This document shows positions 22,633-34,512 of a stretch of 64,000 nt of DNA, piece by piece. Numbering within the stretch: position 1 is the first letter of the stretch; each line of letters starts with the position of its first letter. Position numbers and translations under genes: made by a program. The notes under the pieces are model-generated. The model saw only the letters and a program-made list of their open reading frames with translations. It made no database searches and was not told the origin of the DNA. The stretch spans positions 1 to 64,000 of the forward strand of contig NZ_JAIQXU010000011.1 of the NCBI RefSeq assembly GCF_020166395.1, given 5' to 3'. The DNA is from Deinococcus betulae. Lineage in GTDB: Bacteria; Deinococcota; Deinococci; Deinococcales; Deinococcaceae.

Positions 22633-23099
22633 AACCGTTCCCCTTTCTGAGACCGTGCCCGTTCCCCACGACCTACTCGTGAAAAATGGCACGAAATACC
22701 GGAAAAAAAGAGAGTGCGTCCGAACTCCTCTTGCCTGACTTGTGGTGCACCCCTGTTCTAGCACGTTTTGTCCGGCTGGGGCGCAGATTCACACAGAGTT
22801 ACGGGTGGTTTTAAACACAGGAAAACCAATCTGTTTACTCTGATTTCGACTGAGCTTTCCCTGATTGGTTGGCTCGGTAATGCGTCTTCATCAAAGGCAA
22901 GAGGCGACCCTCAGCGGAGCTTCTACATCTCTCGTGTGTGTCGTCTTTTCATGGTGATGAGGCCCGCAGCTTTGCCAACCAGCACCGCAGGAGGAGTCGC
23001 TGCGGCTAGACGGCGGCCTCTCTGAACTGGATAGCGGGCACCTGCCACCAGCCATTCAAAGCACGCCTGCGGCCAGACTGCCTCTTTTTCCTTCCTGAC
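22633..23099. other. 467-bp gap upstream of nuoA
   Basis: This should hold the nuo promoter. Part of it (22790-22990) is more AT-rich than the surroundings. I see no clear TANNNT with a matching -35 and no convincing gene. Confidence 0.4.
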
Positions 23100-24248
<1,149 letters not shown>

Positions 24249-24407
24249 GAAGTGGGGTACAGCATAGCGGCCACTGGTCAGGTGGAGTGAAAGAAGATTC
24301 ACGAGAGCCAAAAAGGCAGCGGGGCGCCGAGCACGCTGCCCGGAACCCCGCCACGCCAGTCAAGACGCTGGTTCTACGTCCGACAAACCACGTCCCATAC
24401 CTCTCTT

Positions 24408-25274
24408 TTACCCCTTCACACTGCCCGCCAGCAGCCCGCGCACAAAGTAGCGGCCCAGCAGGATGTACACCAGCAGTGTGGGCAGGGCCGCCAGAATGGC
24501 CCCCGCCATGGGCAGGTTCCAGCTGACCGCCTGGCCGCCCGCCAGTTGCGACAGCGCGTAGGTGACGGGCTGCGAGCTGGTGTTCGTCAGCGTGGCTGCA
24601 AACAGGAACTCGTTCCAGACCTGCGTGAACTGCCAGATGATGACGACCACGAAGCCCGGAATGCTGATGGGGAAAATGACCCGGCCGTAGATTTGCCAGA
24701 AGCCCGCGCCGTCAATGGTGGCGGCTTCGATCAGGGCGTCGGGCACGTCGGCGTAGAAGTTGCGGAAAATCAGGGTCGTGATGGGCAGGCCGTACACCAC
24801 ATGCGCCAGAATCAGACCCCAGATCGAGCCATACAGGCCCAGCGATTTGATGAACTGGAACAGCGGAATCAGAACCGCCTGGTACGGAATGAACATCCCG
24901 AACAGCATCAGCGCGAACAGCGTGTTGGCCCCCCGGAACTTCCACTTGCTCAGGGCGTAGCCGTTCAGGCTGCCCAGCAGGGCGCTCAGCAAGGTCGCCA
25001 CCACCGCCAGAAACACACTGTTGAGCATGTTGCCGCCGATCTTGGTCCAGGCGTCGCTAAAGCTGGCCCAGTTCAGAGTCGTAGGCCAGTGCCAAGTGGT
25101 CGCCAGTTCAATCGCCTCGGGGCTCTTCAGTGCCGTGGCAAACAGCAGATACACCGGCACCAGGAAAAACAGGGCGGCCAGCACCAGCAGCGCGTACATC
25201 AGCACGCGGCCGGGGCGCAGCGGTTTTCTGGGGGTCGCCGCTGGGGCCACTTTGGTGGGCAGAGTGGTGGTCAT
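24408..25274 (-). CDS. gtsC: Sugar ABC transporter permease, GtsC/MalG-type
   Basis: 288 aa, six transmembrane helices. The EAA loop is [20 protein letters not shown], the contact site for the ATPase. AlaMalG-type C-terminus [13 protein letters not shown]. Its ATG overlaps the upstream permease stop as ATGA. With GtsB it forms the membrane channel for the sugar bound by the 26616-27851 protein. The glucose assignment rests on similarity of the binding protein to Thermus GtsA. Confidence 0.85.
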   Translation of the reverse strand: MTTTLPTKVAPAATPRKPLRPGRVLMYALLVLAALFFLVPVYLLFATALKSPEAIELATTWHWPTTLNWASFSDAWTKIGGNMLNSVFLAVVATLLSALLGSLNGYALSKWKFRGANTLFALMLFGMFIPYQAVLIPLFQFIKSLGLYGSIWGLILAHVVYGLPITTLIFRNFYADVPDALIEAATIDGAGFWQIYGRVIFPISIPGFVVVIIWQFTQVWNEFLFAATLTNTSSQPVTYALSQLAGGQAVSWNLPMAGAILAALPTLLVYILLGRYFVRGLLAGSVKG

Positions 25275-26395
25275 GCGTGGCCCTCCTCGGCGCGGAACTG
25301 CGAGGTCAGGTAGGGCACAATCACAAACGCCACCAGAATCAGCAGGATGGTCCCAATCGCCGCGCCCAGCGCGAACTGGTTTTGCCGGAAACTGGTCAGG
25401 TACATGTTGAGCGCCGGCACGCTGGTGTTGATGTTGTCCGGTCCCGCCATCGCGTACACCAGGTCAAAAATCTTGAGGCTGATATGGCCCAGCACAATCA
25501 TGGCGCTTAAGGAGATGGGCGCCAGCAGTGGGAAGATGACGTGGCGGTACATGCCCAGGTCGCCGGCACCGTCCACCTTGGCCGCTTCTCGCAGTTCCTC
25601 GGGAATGCCGCGCAGGCCAGCCAGATACAGCGCCATCGTGTAGCCGCTCATTTGCCACACGGCCGCAATGATGATGCCGATCAGGGCGAGGTTAAACCCG
25701 TGGGGCTCGGGGGCCGGCAACAGTTTGAGGTTCGGGGCCACCAGCAGCGCCCAGCCCAGCAGCAGCGCGGCGCAGACGGCCGCCACCAGCGTGCGGCGGC
25801 GGTCACCACTCTGCGCGGCGCGCGCCGCCACCACGATCAGGACCACGGCCACCACACTGGCCGTAATCAGCGGCAGCTTATTCCAGTCAAATTTCCAGAT
25901 GGCGTCGGTGCTGCTCAGCCAGGGAAAGGTGGCCGGCTGACCCCCAAACAGCGTAGGCGCCTGGTTCACGCCCCCTTGCGGCTGCAGCATCCAGCGCCAG
26001 ATGGTGCCAGTCACGATAAATGACAGGCTCATGGGAAACAGAAAGATGGTGCGCCACAGCCCTTCACCACGCGGGTTGCGGTCCAGAATCAGCGCCAGGC
26101 CTAGGCCCAGGCCCAGGCAGCCCAGGATAAAGAACAGGGTGAAAAACACGGTGCTGACCAGTTCCTGCCGGAAACGGCCCTGCAAGAAGCCAGTAAACAG
26201 CTCCTGGTAGTTGGCCAGGCCGATAAACCGGATCACCGGGTCCAGCGCCAGGGCCTGCGCTGGGTCATTGCCCCAGTCGGTCATGCTGACGTACACACTG
26301 CGGGCGATAAACCCGTACACGAACACCGCCACCAGAATGATGCTGGGCGCCAGCACCGCCATAGACCACAGGCGGTCTTTACTCAGGCCTTTCAT
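25271..26395 (-). CDS. gtsB: Sugar ABC transporter permease, GtsB/MalF-type
   Basis: 374 aa, longer than the usual ~300. An extra hydrophobic pair sits mid-protein ([18 protein letters not shown] and [20 protein letters not shown]), a known feature of some MalF-like permeases. The EAA loop is [29 protein letters not shown] precedes the ATG. 220 nt rich in hairpins separate it from the binding protein gene. Confidence 0.85.
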   Translation of the reverse strand: MKGLSKDRLWSMAVLAPSIILVAVFVYGFIARSVYVSMTDWGNDPAQALALDPVIRFIGLANYQELFTGFLQGRFRQELVSTVFFTLFFILGCLGLGLGLALILDRNPRGEGLWRTIFLFPMSLSFIVTGTIWRWMLQPQGGVNQAPTLFGGQPATFPWLSSTDAIWKFDWNKLPLITASVVAVVLIVVAARAAQSGDRRRTLVAAVCAALLLGWALLVAPNLKLLPAPEPHGFNLALIGIIIAAVWQMSGYTMALYLAGLRGIPEELREAAKVDGAGDLGMYRHVIFPLLAPISLSAMIVLGHISLKIFDLVYAMAGPDNINTSVPALNMYLTSFRQNQFALGAAIGTILLILVAFVIVPYLTSQFRAEEGHA

Positions 26396-26418
26396 AGGGC
26401 CTCCTTTGGGAACATGGA

Positions 26419-26461
26419 TGTGGGCTGTGGGACGGAGAAAAAGCCGTTCCTACAGCCCACA
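26419..26461. promoter_or_regulatory. Long inverted repeat between gtsA and gtsB
   Basis: TGTGGGCTGTGGGACGG pairs with CCGTTCCTACAGCCCACA around an 8-nt loop. It lies in the transcribed gap and could act as an mRNA stabiliser or processing site. Confidence 0.5.
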
Positions 26462-26487
26462 ACCCACACCCGACGACTTGCTGTCTT

Positions 26488-26575
26488 ATCCGGATTCCGC
26501 TTCGTGGCGGCACAGCCGAGAAGGCACTGTCTGCGCTTTCATCACGCCAAATCCGTCTCTTCTCGCTCTACTCAG
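26488..26575 (-). repeat. Dispersed ACGGAT repeat, copy R1
   Basis: Read on the minus strand: AGAGCGAGAAGAGACGGATT, then GATGAAAGCGCAGACAGTGC and AGCGGAATCCGGAT. Same motif order as R2 (29366-29523) and R4 (51336-51491). Confidence 0.65.
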
Positions 26576-26610
26576 AGTTCATCCCACAGGAGGCGGAATG
26601 AACTCTGAGT
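26570..26610 (-). terminator. Perfect 13-bp hairpin after the binding-protein gene
   Basis: ACTCAGAGTTCAT and ATGAACTCTGAGT flank a 15-nt loop, starting 6 nt after the gtsA stop. No T-tract follows, so partial termination or 3' stabilisation is more likely than full termination. Confidence 0.5.
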
Positions 26611-26615
26611 CAGTC

Positions 26616-27851
26616 TTACTTGCCGATGCCGGCGCGCACGGCCAGCTGCTGGGCGGCCGCAGAGGCGCCAGCGCTGTTGCGGCTGGCCACAAACTGGTCA
26701 ATCACGGTGCCGAAGGCGCTCATGAAGCTCTCGGGGGCCACGGCGCCGTGCACCAGTGAGCCGACAATCTTGTTGCTCTTCCAGTCGGCGGCGGCGCTCT
26801 TGGAATAGGTGTTGTACTTGCTCAGGTCGCTGTCGGTGCGGGCGGCAATCGAGCCCTTGAGGGGGTTAAAGGCGTCCTGGCCGGCCTTGCTGCCCAGCAC
26901 GCGCAGCCAGTTCAGGGCCTCGGCGCGGTTTTTCGTGCCCTTGGGTAGGCCGAAAGAGTCGGCCAGCATCACGAAGGTCTTGGTTGTGCCGGGAGCCGCC
27001 GCCCAGCCAAAGCCCGTGTTGGGAGCCAGCTTCTTGGTGGTCGTGAAGTACCCGGCCGCCCAGTCGCCCATGATGTTAAAAGCACTCTGGCCACTGATAA
27101 TCCGGTCACTGGCCTGCTGCCAGCTGAGACCAGAGGCGTCCTTGTTGGCGCAGTCCATGACCTTGCCGAAGGTGGTAAAGGCCCCCACGACCTTGGGGTC
27201 CGTGAACTTGAGTTTACCGGCCCACAGGTTTTCCCAGTTCTGGGCGCCCAGGGTGCCAATAGCGACGGACTCCCAGAGGTGCTGCTGGGTCCAGTTCTCG
27301 CCCACGACCAGGGGCGCCGCCAGGCCCTTGGCCTTGAGTTTGGTGCAGGTGGTCAGGAACTCGGGCCAGGTCTTGGGTGCGCTCACGCCCCATTCCTTCA
27401 ATTTGGCGGGGTTGTACCACATGACGTTGCTGCGGTGAACGTTGACCGGCACGCTCCAGGCCTTGCCGCCGGTGCTGATCAGGCGCACGAGGTCCTTGGG
27501 AAACACCTTGTCCCAGCCTTCGGATTTAAAGAGGCCGCTCAGGTCCTCCATGCGGTTGGCGACCACCCAGGTGCCGATGAGTTCCTGACCGGCGTGCGCC
27601 TGGAAGGAGTCAGGGGGCGTGCCGCCCAGCATGCGGGTTTTCAGCACCGCCTTGGCGTTGGTGCCGGCGCCGCCCGAGACCGTGGCGTTGTCCACGGCGA
27701 CCGAGGGGTACTTCTGCTTGTACAGCTTGACGAGGGCTTCCAGGGCGGGGCCTTCGTCGCCGGCCCACCACGAGAAGATTTCCAGTTTGCCCGCAGCGGC
27801 GGCGCTGGTGGCGGTGGCGAGGGCGGCGGCAATAAGCAGTGCTTTTTTCAT
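26616..27851 (-). CDS. gtsA: Glucose/galactose-type substrate-binding protein
   Basis: 411 aa. Signal peptide [20 protein letters not shown] with Ala-rich cleavage site, then [35 protein letters not shown] and [19 protein letters not shown], all closely like the Thermus glucose-binding protein GtsA as I recall it. It captures sugar outside the membrane and delivers it to the two permeases. The ATG overlaps the ROK regulator stop (ATGA), with GGAGG 6-7 nt upstream. Substrate assignment is by resemblance only. Confidence 0.88.
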   Translation of the reverse strand: MKKALLIAAALATATSAAAAGKLEIFSWWAGDEGPALEALVKLYKQKYPSVAVDNATVSGGAGTNAKAVLKTRMLGGTPPDSFQAHAGQELIGTWVVANRMEDLSGLFKSEGWDKVFPKDLVRLISTGGKAWSVPVNVHRSNVMWYNPAKLKEWGVSAPKTWPEFLTTCTKLKAKGLAAPLVVGENWTQQHLWESVAIGTLGAQNWENLWAGKLKFTDPKVVGAFTTFGKVMDCANKDASGLSWQQASDRIISGQSAFNIMGDWAAGYFTTTKKLAPNTGFGWAAAPGTTKTFVMLADSFGLPKGTKNRAEALNWLRVLGSKAGQDAFNPLKGSIAARTDSDLSKYNTYSKSAAADWKSNKIVGSLVHGAVAPESFMSAFGTVIDQFVASRNSAGASAAAQQLAVRAGIGK

Positions 27852-29185
27852 GAGCTTCCTCCGAAAGGGGAAAAAAAGGCGTGGGGCTGCGGAACTTCGG
27901 GCGGTGGGCCAGGCGCAGGGGGCGCGCGGCTGGCGGCCTGCTCGTGGGCGCCCATGCGGGCGATGCCGTACAGGTGCGGCAGGCCGCGCGGGGTAAACAG
28001 CGAGTCCAGCATCATGGCCCCGGCGCCCAGCACCCCGGCGTCGCCGCCCAGGGTGCCCAGGTCTATGCGGGCGCGGTCAGCGTTAATCCGCATGGTGCGG
28101 CTCTGGGCGCTGGTCCGCACGGCGGTCAGCAGCACGTCGCCTGCCCGCGACAGGCGCCCCCCAATCACCACGGCGGCCGGGTTAAATAGGTTCAGGGCCG
28201 TGCTGATGGCCACCCCCAGGTGATGCCCGGCCTCTTCCCAGACAGCGCGCGCCAGCGGGTCGGTCTCGGCGTGGGTCAGCAGCGCGTCTAGCGTAATGGG
28301 GCCATGCAGCGTGGTTGGTTCGCCGGCGGCGCGCCGCGCTTCAGCCAGGGCCACCAGCACGCCGGCCGCCGCGTAGCTTTCCAGACTGCCGGGGTTGCCA
28401 CTGCGCCCCACCGGCCCCTGTTCATTGATGCTGATGTGCCCAATCTCACCGGCCCCGCCGCGCATCCCCCGGTGCAGGCGCCCGCCCAGCAGCACCCCGG
28501 CCCCGATCCCGGTGGCGACCTTGACATAGATCAGGTCCTGGGTGCCGCGGTGGGCGCCAAAGCGGGCCTCGGCCAGCGCGCCCAGGTTGGCGTCATTGTC
28601 CACCAGCACGTCCAGGCCGGTCAGGGCGCGCAGGGCCTCACGCACGTTCTCGCCGTCCCAGCCCGGCATATTGGGCGGCTGCACCACCCGGCCGGTGTCG
28701 TGGTCCACCGGCCCCGGAATGCCCACGCCCACCAGCGCCACCTGGGCCGGGCGCAGCCGCGCGGCGCGCAGCACCTGGGCGCTCAGGTCGCCCAGCAGCG
28801 CGTAGGTCGCCTGCGGCCCCGCCTGAATGTCATGCGGCACGCTGCGGGTGGCCAGGGTGCGGCAGTGCAGGTCCAGCGCGTCCACGCGCGCGTGGCTGGC
28901 CCCCAGGTCCACGGCCAGCAGGGCGGCGGCGCGGGTGTTGAGGTTCAGCAGGGTGGCCTTGCGCCCCACGCCACTGCTGCCGCGCGTGCCGACCTCCTGC
29001 ACCAGCCCCACCCCAATCAGCTCGGTGACCATAGAACTGATGGCGCTGCGCGACAGGCCCAGTTCGCGCGCCAGGTCCACCCGCGCCAGGTCGCGGGTCC
29101 ACAGCAGCCGCAACAGCAGCAGCGTGTGGCGCGCGCGAATGGCGGCCAGGTCCAGGGTGTCAGGGGGATGGTCAGCGTGAGGCAC
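27848..29185 (-). CDS. ROK-family transcriptional regulator of the sugar operon
   Basis: 445 aa from GTG 29185 ([13 protein letters not shown]); AAAGGA is ~11 nt upstream. Residues ~15-65 are a winged HTH ([19 protein letters not shown]); the rest is an ROK domain with [10 protein letters not shown] and [10 protein letters not shown]. The usual zinc motif CxCGxxGCxE reads [14 protein letters not shown], with all cysteines replaced. As first gene of the operon it probably represses itself and gtsABC until a sugar binds. Confidence 0.9.
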   Translation of the reverse strand: MPHADHPPDTLDLAAIRARHTLLLLRLLWTRDLARVDLARELGLSRSAISSMVTELIGVGLVQEVGTRGSSGVGRKATLLNLNTRAAALLAVDLGASHARVDALDLHCRTLATRSVPHDIQAGPQATYALLGDLSAQVLRAARLRPAQVALVGVGIPGPVDHDTGRVVQPPNMPGWDGENVREALRALTGLDVLVDNDANLGALAEARFGAHRGTQDLIYVKVATGIGAGVLLGGRLHRGMRGGAGEIGHISINEQGPVGRSGNPGSLESYAAAGVLVALAEARRAAGEPTTLHGPITLDALLTHAETDPLARAVWEEAGHHLGVAISTALNLFNPAAVVIGGRLSRAGDVLLTAVRTSAQSRTMRINADRARIDLGTLGGDAGVLGAGAMMLDSLFTPRGLPHLYGIARMGAHEQAASRAPPAPGPPPEVPQPHAFFSPFGGSS

Positions 29186-29236
29186 GGTAGTGGGGTCCTT
29201 TCTCCGGCGACGTGCCGGACGGCAAACAAACGGAAA

Positions 29237-29253
29237 GACCGTCAGGCACGGTC
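29237..29253. promoter_or_regulatory. Palindrome GACCGT-CAGGC-ACGGTC
   Basis: Perfect 6-bp arms around 5 nt, 52 nt before the ROK regulator start. Candidate operator. Confidence 0.4.
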
Positions 29254-29307
29254 AATTGCGCAGGTGGAGTCAAGCTGTGTGTCCGAATCCTGCGCCCTGG
29301 CAATTTT

Positions 29308-29318
29308 GTTTGTCAAAC
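29308..29318. promoter_or_regulatory. Palindrome GTTTGTCAAAC, candidate ROK operator
   Basis: AT-rich 5-bp arms around a central base, overlapping a TTGACA on the minus strand. Similar TTTGTTTG half-sites recur at about 29222-29232. Confidence 0.35.
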
Positions 29319-29365
29319 GAACGAATGAATGAAGCGGTTCCAGGTTTTGCCTGACTTGTAGGGGT

Positions 29366-29523
29366 ATATGGACTCCGATTGAATCGAGCAGCCTGCTCGA
29401 TGAAATCCGAGCGGACTTGGAAAGCTGCGCAGCAGAGCGAGCAGGAGTAGATGCGGATTTCGCAAGATGGAAGCGCAGACGGTGCCTTTCCGGCTGTGCT
29501 GCAATTCAGCGAAATCCGTATTA
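29366..29523 (+). repeat. Dispersed ACGGAT repeat, copy R2
   Basis: Order: GACTCCGATTGAATCGAGCA, AATCCGAGCGGACTTGGAAAG, CAGAGCGAGCAGGAG, TGCGGATTTCGC, GAAGCGCAGACGGTGCC, GCGAAATCCGTA. The last three parts form a stem from TGCGGATTTCGC to GCGAAATCCGTA. Closely matches R4. Confidence 0.7.
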
Positions 29524-29606
29524 GGTCATAGGCCAAGAGGGCCAGGAATCTCCCTGACCCTCTCCCCTTGTTGCGCTGTGCTGACAGGCGCTCTGAAGCA
29601 GTTGGC

Positions 29607-31145
<1,539 letters not shown>

Positions 31146-31152
31146 AGGGGGA

Positions 31153-31158
31153 AGTATA
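31153..31158 (-). promoter_or_regulatory. Leaderless-type -10 (TATACT) of lysS
   Basis: 7 nt before the lysS ATG; no ribosome site upstream, consistent with a leaderless mRNA. Confidence 0.65.
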
Positions 31159-31159
31159 G

Positions 31160-31250
31160 GGGGGCGGCGGGGCAGAGAGCAGAAAGCAAATGGCAGATGG
31201 TCAGGCCCTCTTGCCTTTGCCATCTGCCACAGACGATCTGCTCTTGGAGT
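31160..31250. repeat. Dispersed repeat, copy D, upstream of lysS
   Basis: AGCAAATGGCAGATGG and TTGCCTTTGCCATCTGCC form inverted arms. The right arm matches copies B and C in the nuo operon. Confidence 0.55.
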
Positions 31251-31265
31251 TGTCCGGTCTTTGCT

Positions 31266-31366
31266 GCGGGCGCGTTGCCGTTGACCTTACTGGCGCGTCT
31301 GGCTCTTGGTCTTCGCCGCTCGGGGGCCTGCACGTTGCCGCTAACTTGACTGAGGCGTCTGACACC
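31266..31366. repeat. Imperfect direct repeat between lysS and gfh1
   Basis: GCGTTGCCGTTGACCTTACT-GGCGCGTCTGGC (31272-31303) and ACGTTGCCGCTAACTTGACT-GAGGCGTCTGAC (31332-31363) are tandem-like copies about 60 nt apart. Confidence 0.4.
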
Positions 31367-31854
31367 TAGTAGTCAATACTCTTCACCTTGTATTTCATCT
31401 GCTTGCCGTTATCCAGGTTCACCACAAAGGATTCGCCTTTTTTGCGGCCCATCAGTTCCTTGCCGACGGGGCTGTCCTCAGAGACGCGGGGCAGGCTGCC
31501 GCCGGTCACGGTGGCCTCGGCGGCACTCACGACCTGCACCTTCATGTCCTTCTTGGTGGTTTCGTTGGCCAGATTGACAATGGCGCCCAGTTCCACGCGG
31601 CCGTCGTGTTCGTGGTCTTCAATCACCGTGGCGCGGGCCAGGGTGTCTTCCAGCTCCTCAATGCGCGCCTCGATGTTCATCTTCTCGCGCTTGGCGTCTT
31701 CCAGCCCCGTGTCTTCGGTGTCGGAGTTGGTTTCCATCTGCTCTTGCAGAATGCGCGTGGCCTCGGCCAGACGCGCCATCTCCTGGTCCAGCGTCTTTTG
31801 CAGCCGTTCGTACCCTTCGCGCGTGAGCTTTACCTGTCTGGTCGCTTGTGCCAC
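31366..31854 (-). CDS. gfh1: Gre-factor homologue Gfh1 (RNA polymerase secondary-channel regulator)
   Basis: 162 aa from GTG 31854 with GGAGG 7 nt upstream. The coiled-coil N-terminus [20 protein letters not shown] leads to [20 protein letters not shown]. GreA proteins have an SENAEY tip there; this acidic tip and the text around it instead match Thermus Gfh1, which binds the RNA polymerase secondary channel and inhibits rather than rescues. The C-terminal FKBP-like domain includes [11 protein letters not shown] and [14 protein letters not shown]. An automatic GreA label would probably be wrong. Confidence 0.85.
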   Translation of the reverse strand: MAQATRQVKLTREGYERLQKTLDQEMARLAEATRILQEQMETNSDTEDTGLEDAKREKMNIEARIEELEDTLARATVIEDHEHDGRVELGAIVNLANETTKKDMKVQVVSAAEATVTGGSLPRVSEDSPVGKELMGRKKGESFVVNLDNGKQMKYKVKSIDY

Positions 31855-32087
31855 TCTTGAGCCTCCGTTGCGCCGCCGCCTTATGCCGGCAAGAACCTGT
31901 GGATGTGGGTTGAAGAAGTCGCCGCGCATTCTGCCACACGCCCCCTGCCCTGACAATGCGCCCCGCTAACTAGGTTGCCGTTCTTCGCAAGATGATGAAC
32001 GAAGAGGACACGACAAGGGGCCGGTGCAGCAGAAATAGAGAGGTGCTGGCCCTTTTCTGGAACAGCGACCTGTGGGCGACAACAGAC

Positions 32088-33230
32088 TCAAGTGGGCAGG
32101 GTGGCTGCGGGCGTGGCCCGGCCCACCAGTACCGTGAACAGGCCCATCAGGACGGCCAGGGTGCCCAGCCCGGCCGCCACCGCCCCTGGGCCGCCGCCCG
32201 CCAGCAGGGTCCCCAGCAGAGCCGGGGCCAGGGCGCCCCCCAGCGACCCCGCCACCAGCAGCGGGGGTACCAGCCGCGCCGACAGGGTGGCCGACACCCA
32301 GGCCAGAACCGTCCCGAACACCGGGGCCAGCGCCAGGCCCGCCAGCACGAACGCGGCTGTTGCAACGCCAGGCACGGCACTCAGGGCGGCGCAAACGGTC
32401 AGGACGGCCGCGCAGGCCAGCACGACAGCCGCGGGGGCCAGGCGCGCGCCCCACAGGCCCATCAGCACCCGCCCGGCCGTCAGGGCACCCCAGAACAGAC
32501 TGAGGACCAGGGGCGCGGCCTCCACGCTCTGCAGCCGCAGCAGGCGCACCATCCAGGCGCCGTAGCCGGCCTCCATACCCACGTAACACACGAGCAGCGC
32601 GGCAAACAGGCCCACCTGTACCCCAGATCGCCCCGCCAGCCGGGTGGCGGTATGGACGGCCATCTCGGGCACGCCCCAGATTCGGCCGGCCCCCAGGGCC
32701 AGGGCGCACAGCACCACCACACTCAGGAAGGGGACGCCTGGGCCGCCGGCCCCCAGGCCCGCCACCAGCAACGGCGAGAGCATACTGCCCACCCCAAAGA
32801 CGGCATTGACCAAGTTGACGGCGCGCGCCCCCACGCTGGCGTAGGCCGCGTTCAGGCAGGCGCTCACCCCACCCAGCCCCAGGCCCCCCACCAGGGCCGC
32901 CGCCACCGCCAGCAGCCACGCAGGCGCCAACACCACCCCCACCATGCCCAGAGCCAGGACCAGCAGGCTCCATGAGGTGCCGGCCCGCACGCTGACCCGG
33001 CGCAGCAGCACGCCCATCGGCAGCGGCGCCGCCGCCGAGCCCAGAAAATGGGCGCTGGCAATCAGGCCCACAGTGGCGGTGGGCACGTCGTAACGGGCCT
33101 GGAACAGCCCAAAGGCCGGGCCGTACATCGCCTGCACTACGCCCAGGGTGAAAAAGGCCGCTGTCCCCACGGCCAGCAGGGGCCAGGTCAGCGGCCTGAA
33201 GGAAGGGGGCGCGGGGGAAGGCAGGCTCAC
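32088..33230 (-). CDS. MFS transporter
   Basis: 380 aa, 12 hydrophobic segments, very Ala/Gly/Leu-rich. LLRRVSVRAG between helices 2 and 3 is the loop typical of MFS proteins. The GTG start lies 6 nt after TAGCGT, a leaderless-type promoter. A longer open frame on the same strand (31966-33249) is a shadow in another phase. The substrate is unknown; no partner gene is adjacent. Confidence 0.85.
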   Translation of the reverse strand: MSLPSPAPPSFRPLTWPLLAVGTAAFFTLGVVQAMYGPAFGLFQARYDVPTATVGLIASAHFLGSAAAPLPMGVLLRRVSVRAGTSWSLLVLALGMVGVVLAPAWLLAVAAALVGGLGLGGVSACLNAAYASVGARAVNLVNAVFGVGSMLSPLLVAGLGAGGPGVPFLSVVVLCALALGAGRIWGVPEMAVHTATRLAGRSGVQVGLFAALLVCYVGMEAGYGAWMVRLLRLQSVEAAPLVLSLFWGALTAGRVLMGLWGARLAPAAVVLACAAVLTVCAALSAVPGVATAAFVLAGLALAPVFGTVLAWVSATLSARLVPPLLVAGSLGGALAPALLGTLLAGGGPGAVAAGLGTLAVLMGLFTVLVGRATPAATLPT

Positions 33231-33236
33231 GCCGGG

Positions 33237-33242
33237 ACGCTA
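33237..33242 (-). promoter_or_regulatory. Leaderless-type -10 (TAGCGT) of the MFS gene
   Basis: 6 nt before the GTG start on the minus strand. Confidence 0.5.
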
Positions 33243-33444
33243 GCACCAAAGGCGCCCCCGGCGAAACCGCCCCGCTTTGGAGGGCCTGCTGTCCATGTCC
33301 AGCCCCATCAGGAAGGGAATAGGGCGGTGCCTATTCGCAGCGTTAGGCCAAGTCCCAGCCAACAGGCTCTTGTCCTTCTGCGGCCTCAAGGGGCTGTGCC
33401 GCCACTCTGCGTCTCCTTCCAGTCGGGGTCAACCGAACTTCGTC

Positions 33445-34371
33445 TTACCGGGGCTGCACCGCCAGGCCAAAGCGCCAGCGGTTGGCACCCGGGGCGGCCT
33501 CGTGCCACTCGTAGCCCACGCTGCCGCCCACCATGACGGGCACGCCGTCGGCCCGCAGCAGCAGGTCGCCGTCCAGCGTGCTGATCTTGCTGGTCCAGTC
33601 GCGCCCAGCACGGGCACGCACCAGGCCCACCCCGAAGCCAGCGCCGCCGGGGCGATAAGCCAGACTGGCCGCGCTGGCGTGGTAACGGCTCAGGCCGAAA
33701 TCAGGAATGGCCACCTCGCCCACCGCAAAGCGCTCGAAGTGAGAGGCGTCCAGCGAGAGCCCCGGCGCCAGTCGGGCGTTCAGCGCCAGCGTGGTATCCA
33801 GGCTGCCCTGCGCCTTGCCCTGCACCGGGAAGGCGTACATGCGCGCCGTGGCGTACACCGCCGTGTTCACTGAACCCAGGACCTTGCCGTAGGCCCCGCT
33901 GACCTCGGTCTGGGTATACGGCGCGGTCACTGCACCCTGCTGCGCCACGCCGACGTTGTTCAGCACGCGCACACGGCCCTCAGCGAGTTGCGAGGCGTAG
34001 CCCAGGGTGAAGCGCGAATGGGCCCCCTTACCCTGCACCACACCGCTCCACTGCAGGCCAGCGGCAGGCGCCGAGGTCAGTTCGGCCCTGGGCACGTTGT
34101 AAAAGACCCCCACAGCGGCCGACAGGCTGCCCATCTGGGCACTGACGCCGTAATCCACGTACGTGGGGGCTTTTACGAAGGTCAGGCGCACATTGGTTTT
34201 GAGGGGCAGCGGCAGGGCGCGCACCCCAAACCCCTCGGTGGAGGACGCCACCGCCTGCGTGCTGCCAAAGCGGCTCAAGTAGTCGGGGGGCAGCTGAAAG
34301 CCGCCGATAGAGGTCTGGGCGGCGGCTGAGGACGCAAGGGCCAGAGCAGCAAGGAAAGCAGAAACGCGCAC
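33445..34371 (-). CDS. Secreted hypothetical protein, possible outer-membrane beta-barrel
   Basis: 308 aa from GTG 34371 (VRVSAFLAALALASSAAAQ), which begins a clear signal peptide with an AxA cleavage site. The mature part is composed of alternating short beta-like stretches with aromatic residues, for example FTLGYASQLAEGRVRVL and NTAVYATARMYAFPV, and ends in WRFGLAVQPR. This pattern suits a beta-barrel or envelope protein but I cannot name a family. No ribosome site at the usual distance is visible. Confidence 0.7.
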   Translation of the reverse strand: MRVSAFLAALALASSAAAQTSIGGFQLPPDYLSRFGSTQAVASSTEGFGVRALPLPLKTNVRLTFVKAPTYVDYGVSAQMGSLSAAVGVFYNVPRAELTSAPAAGLQWSGVVQGKGAHSRFTLGYASQLAEGRVRVLNNVGVAQQGAVTAPYTQTEVSGAYGKVLGSVNTAVYATARMYAFPVQGKAQGSLDTTLALNARLAPGLSLDASHFERFAVGEVAIPDFGLSRYHASAASLAYRPGGAGFGVGLVRARAGRDWTSKISTLDGDLLLRADGVPVMVGGSVGYEWHEAAPGANRWRFGLAVQPR

Positions 34372-34512
34372 CCGCCTATGCTGCCTGCCCAACCTGAGGA
34401 TTGCTAGCCGGATTCCTGGGGCCGTCTCACCGGGGCGCTGGCCGCAGCGGTGGTCCCTGCCTGGCACAGGAGCACGGCGGGTCCCTTGCTACTCCAAGGA
34501 CCGCTCTCGCTT

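Larger units (their letters stand above)
29186..29606. other. 421-bp gap: regulator promoter, operator candidates and repeat R2
   Basis: No gene is visible. It holds two palindromes and an ACGGAT repeat listed separately, plus a TTGACA and a TTGACT on the minus strand that could be -35 elements; I cannot place matching -10 hexamers. Confidence 0.5.

Noticed and set aside
31260..31370. A CRISPR-like array from the repeated GTTGCCG segments
   Set aside because: Only two imperfect copies, no regular spacers and no cas genes anywhere in the window.
31966..33249. 427-codon minus-strand frame over the MFS gene
   Set aside because: Low-complexity Gly/Ala/Arg reading in another phase; the 380-aa frame has a proper 12-helix pattern.
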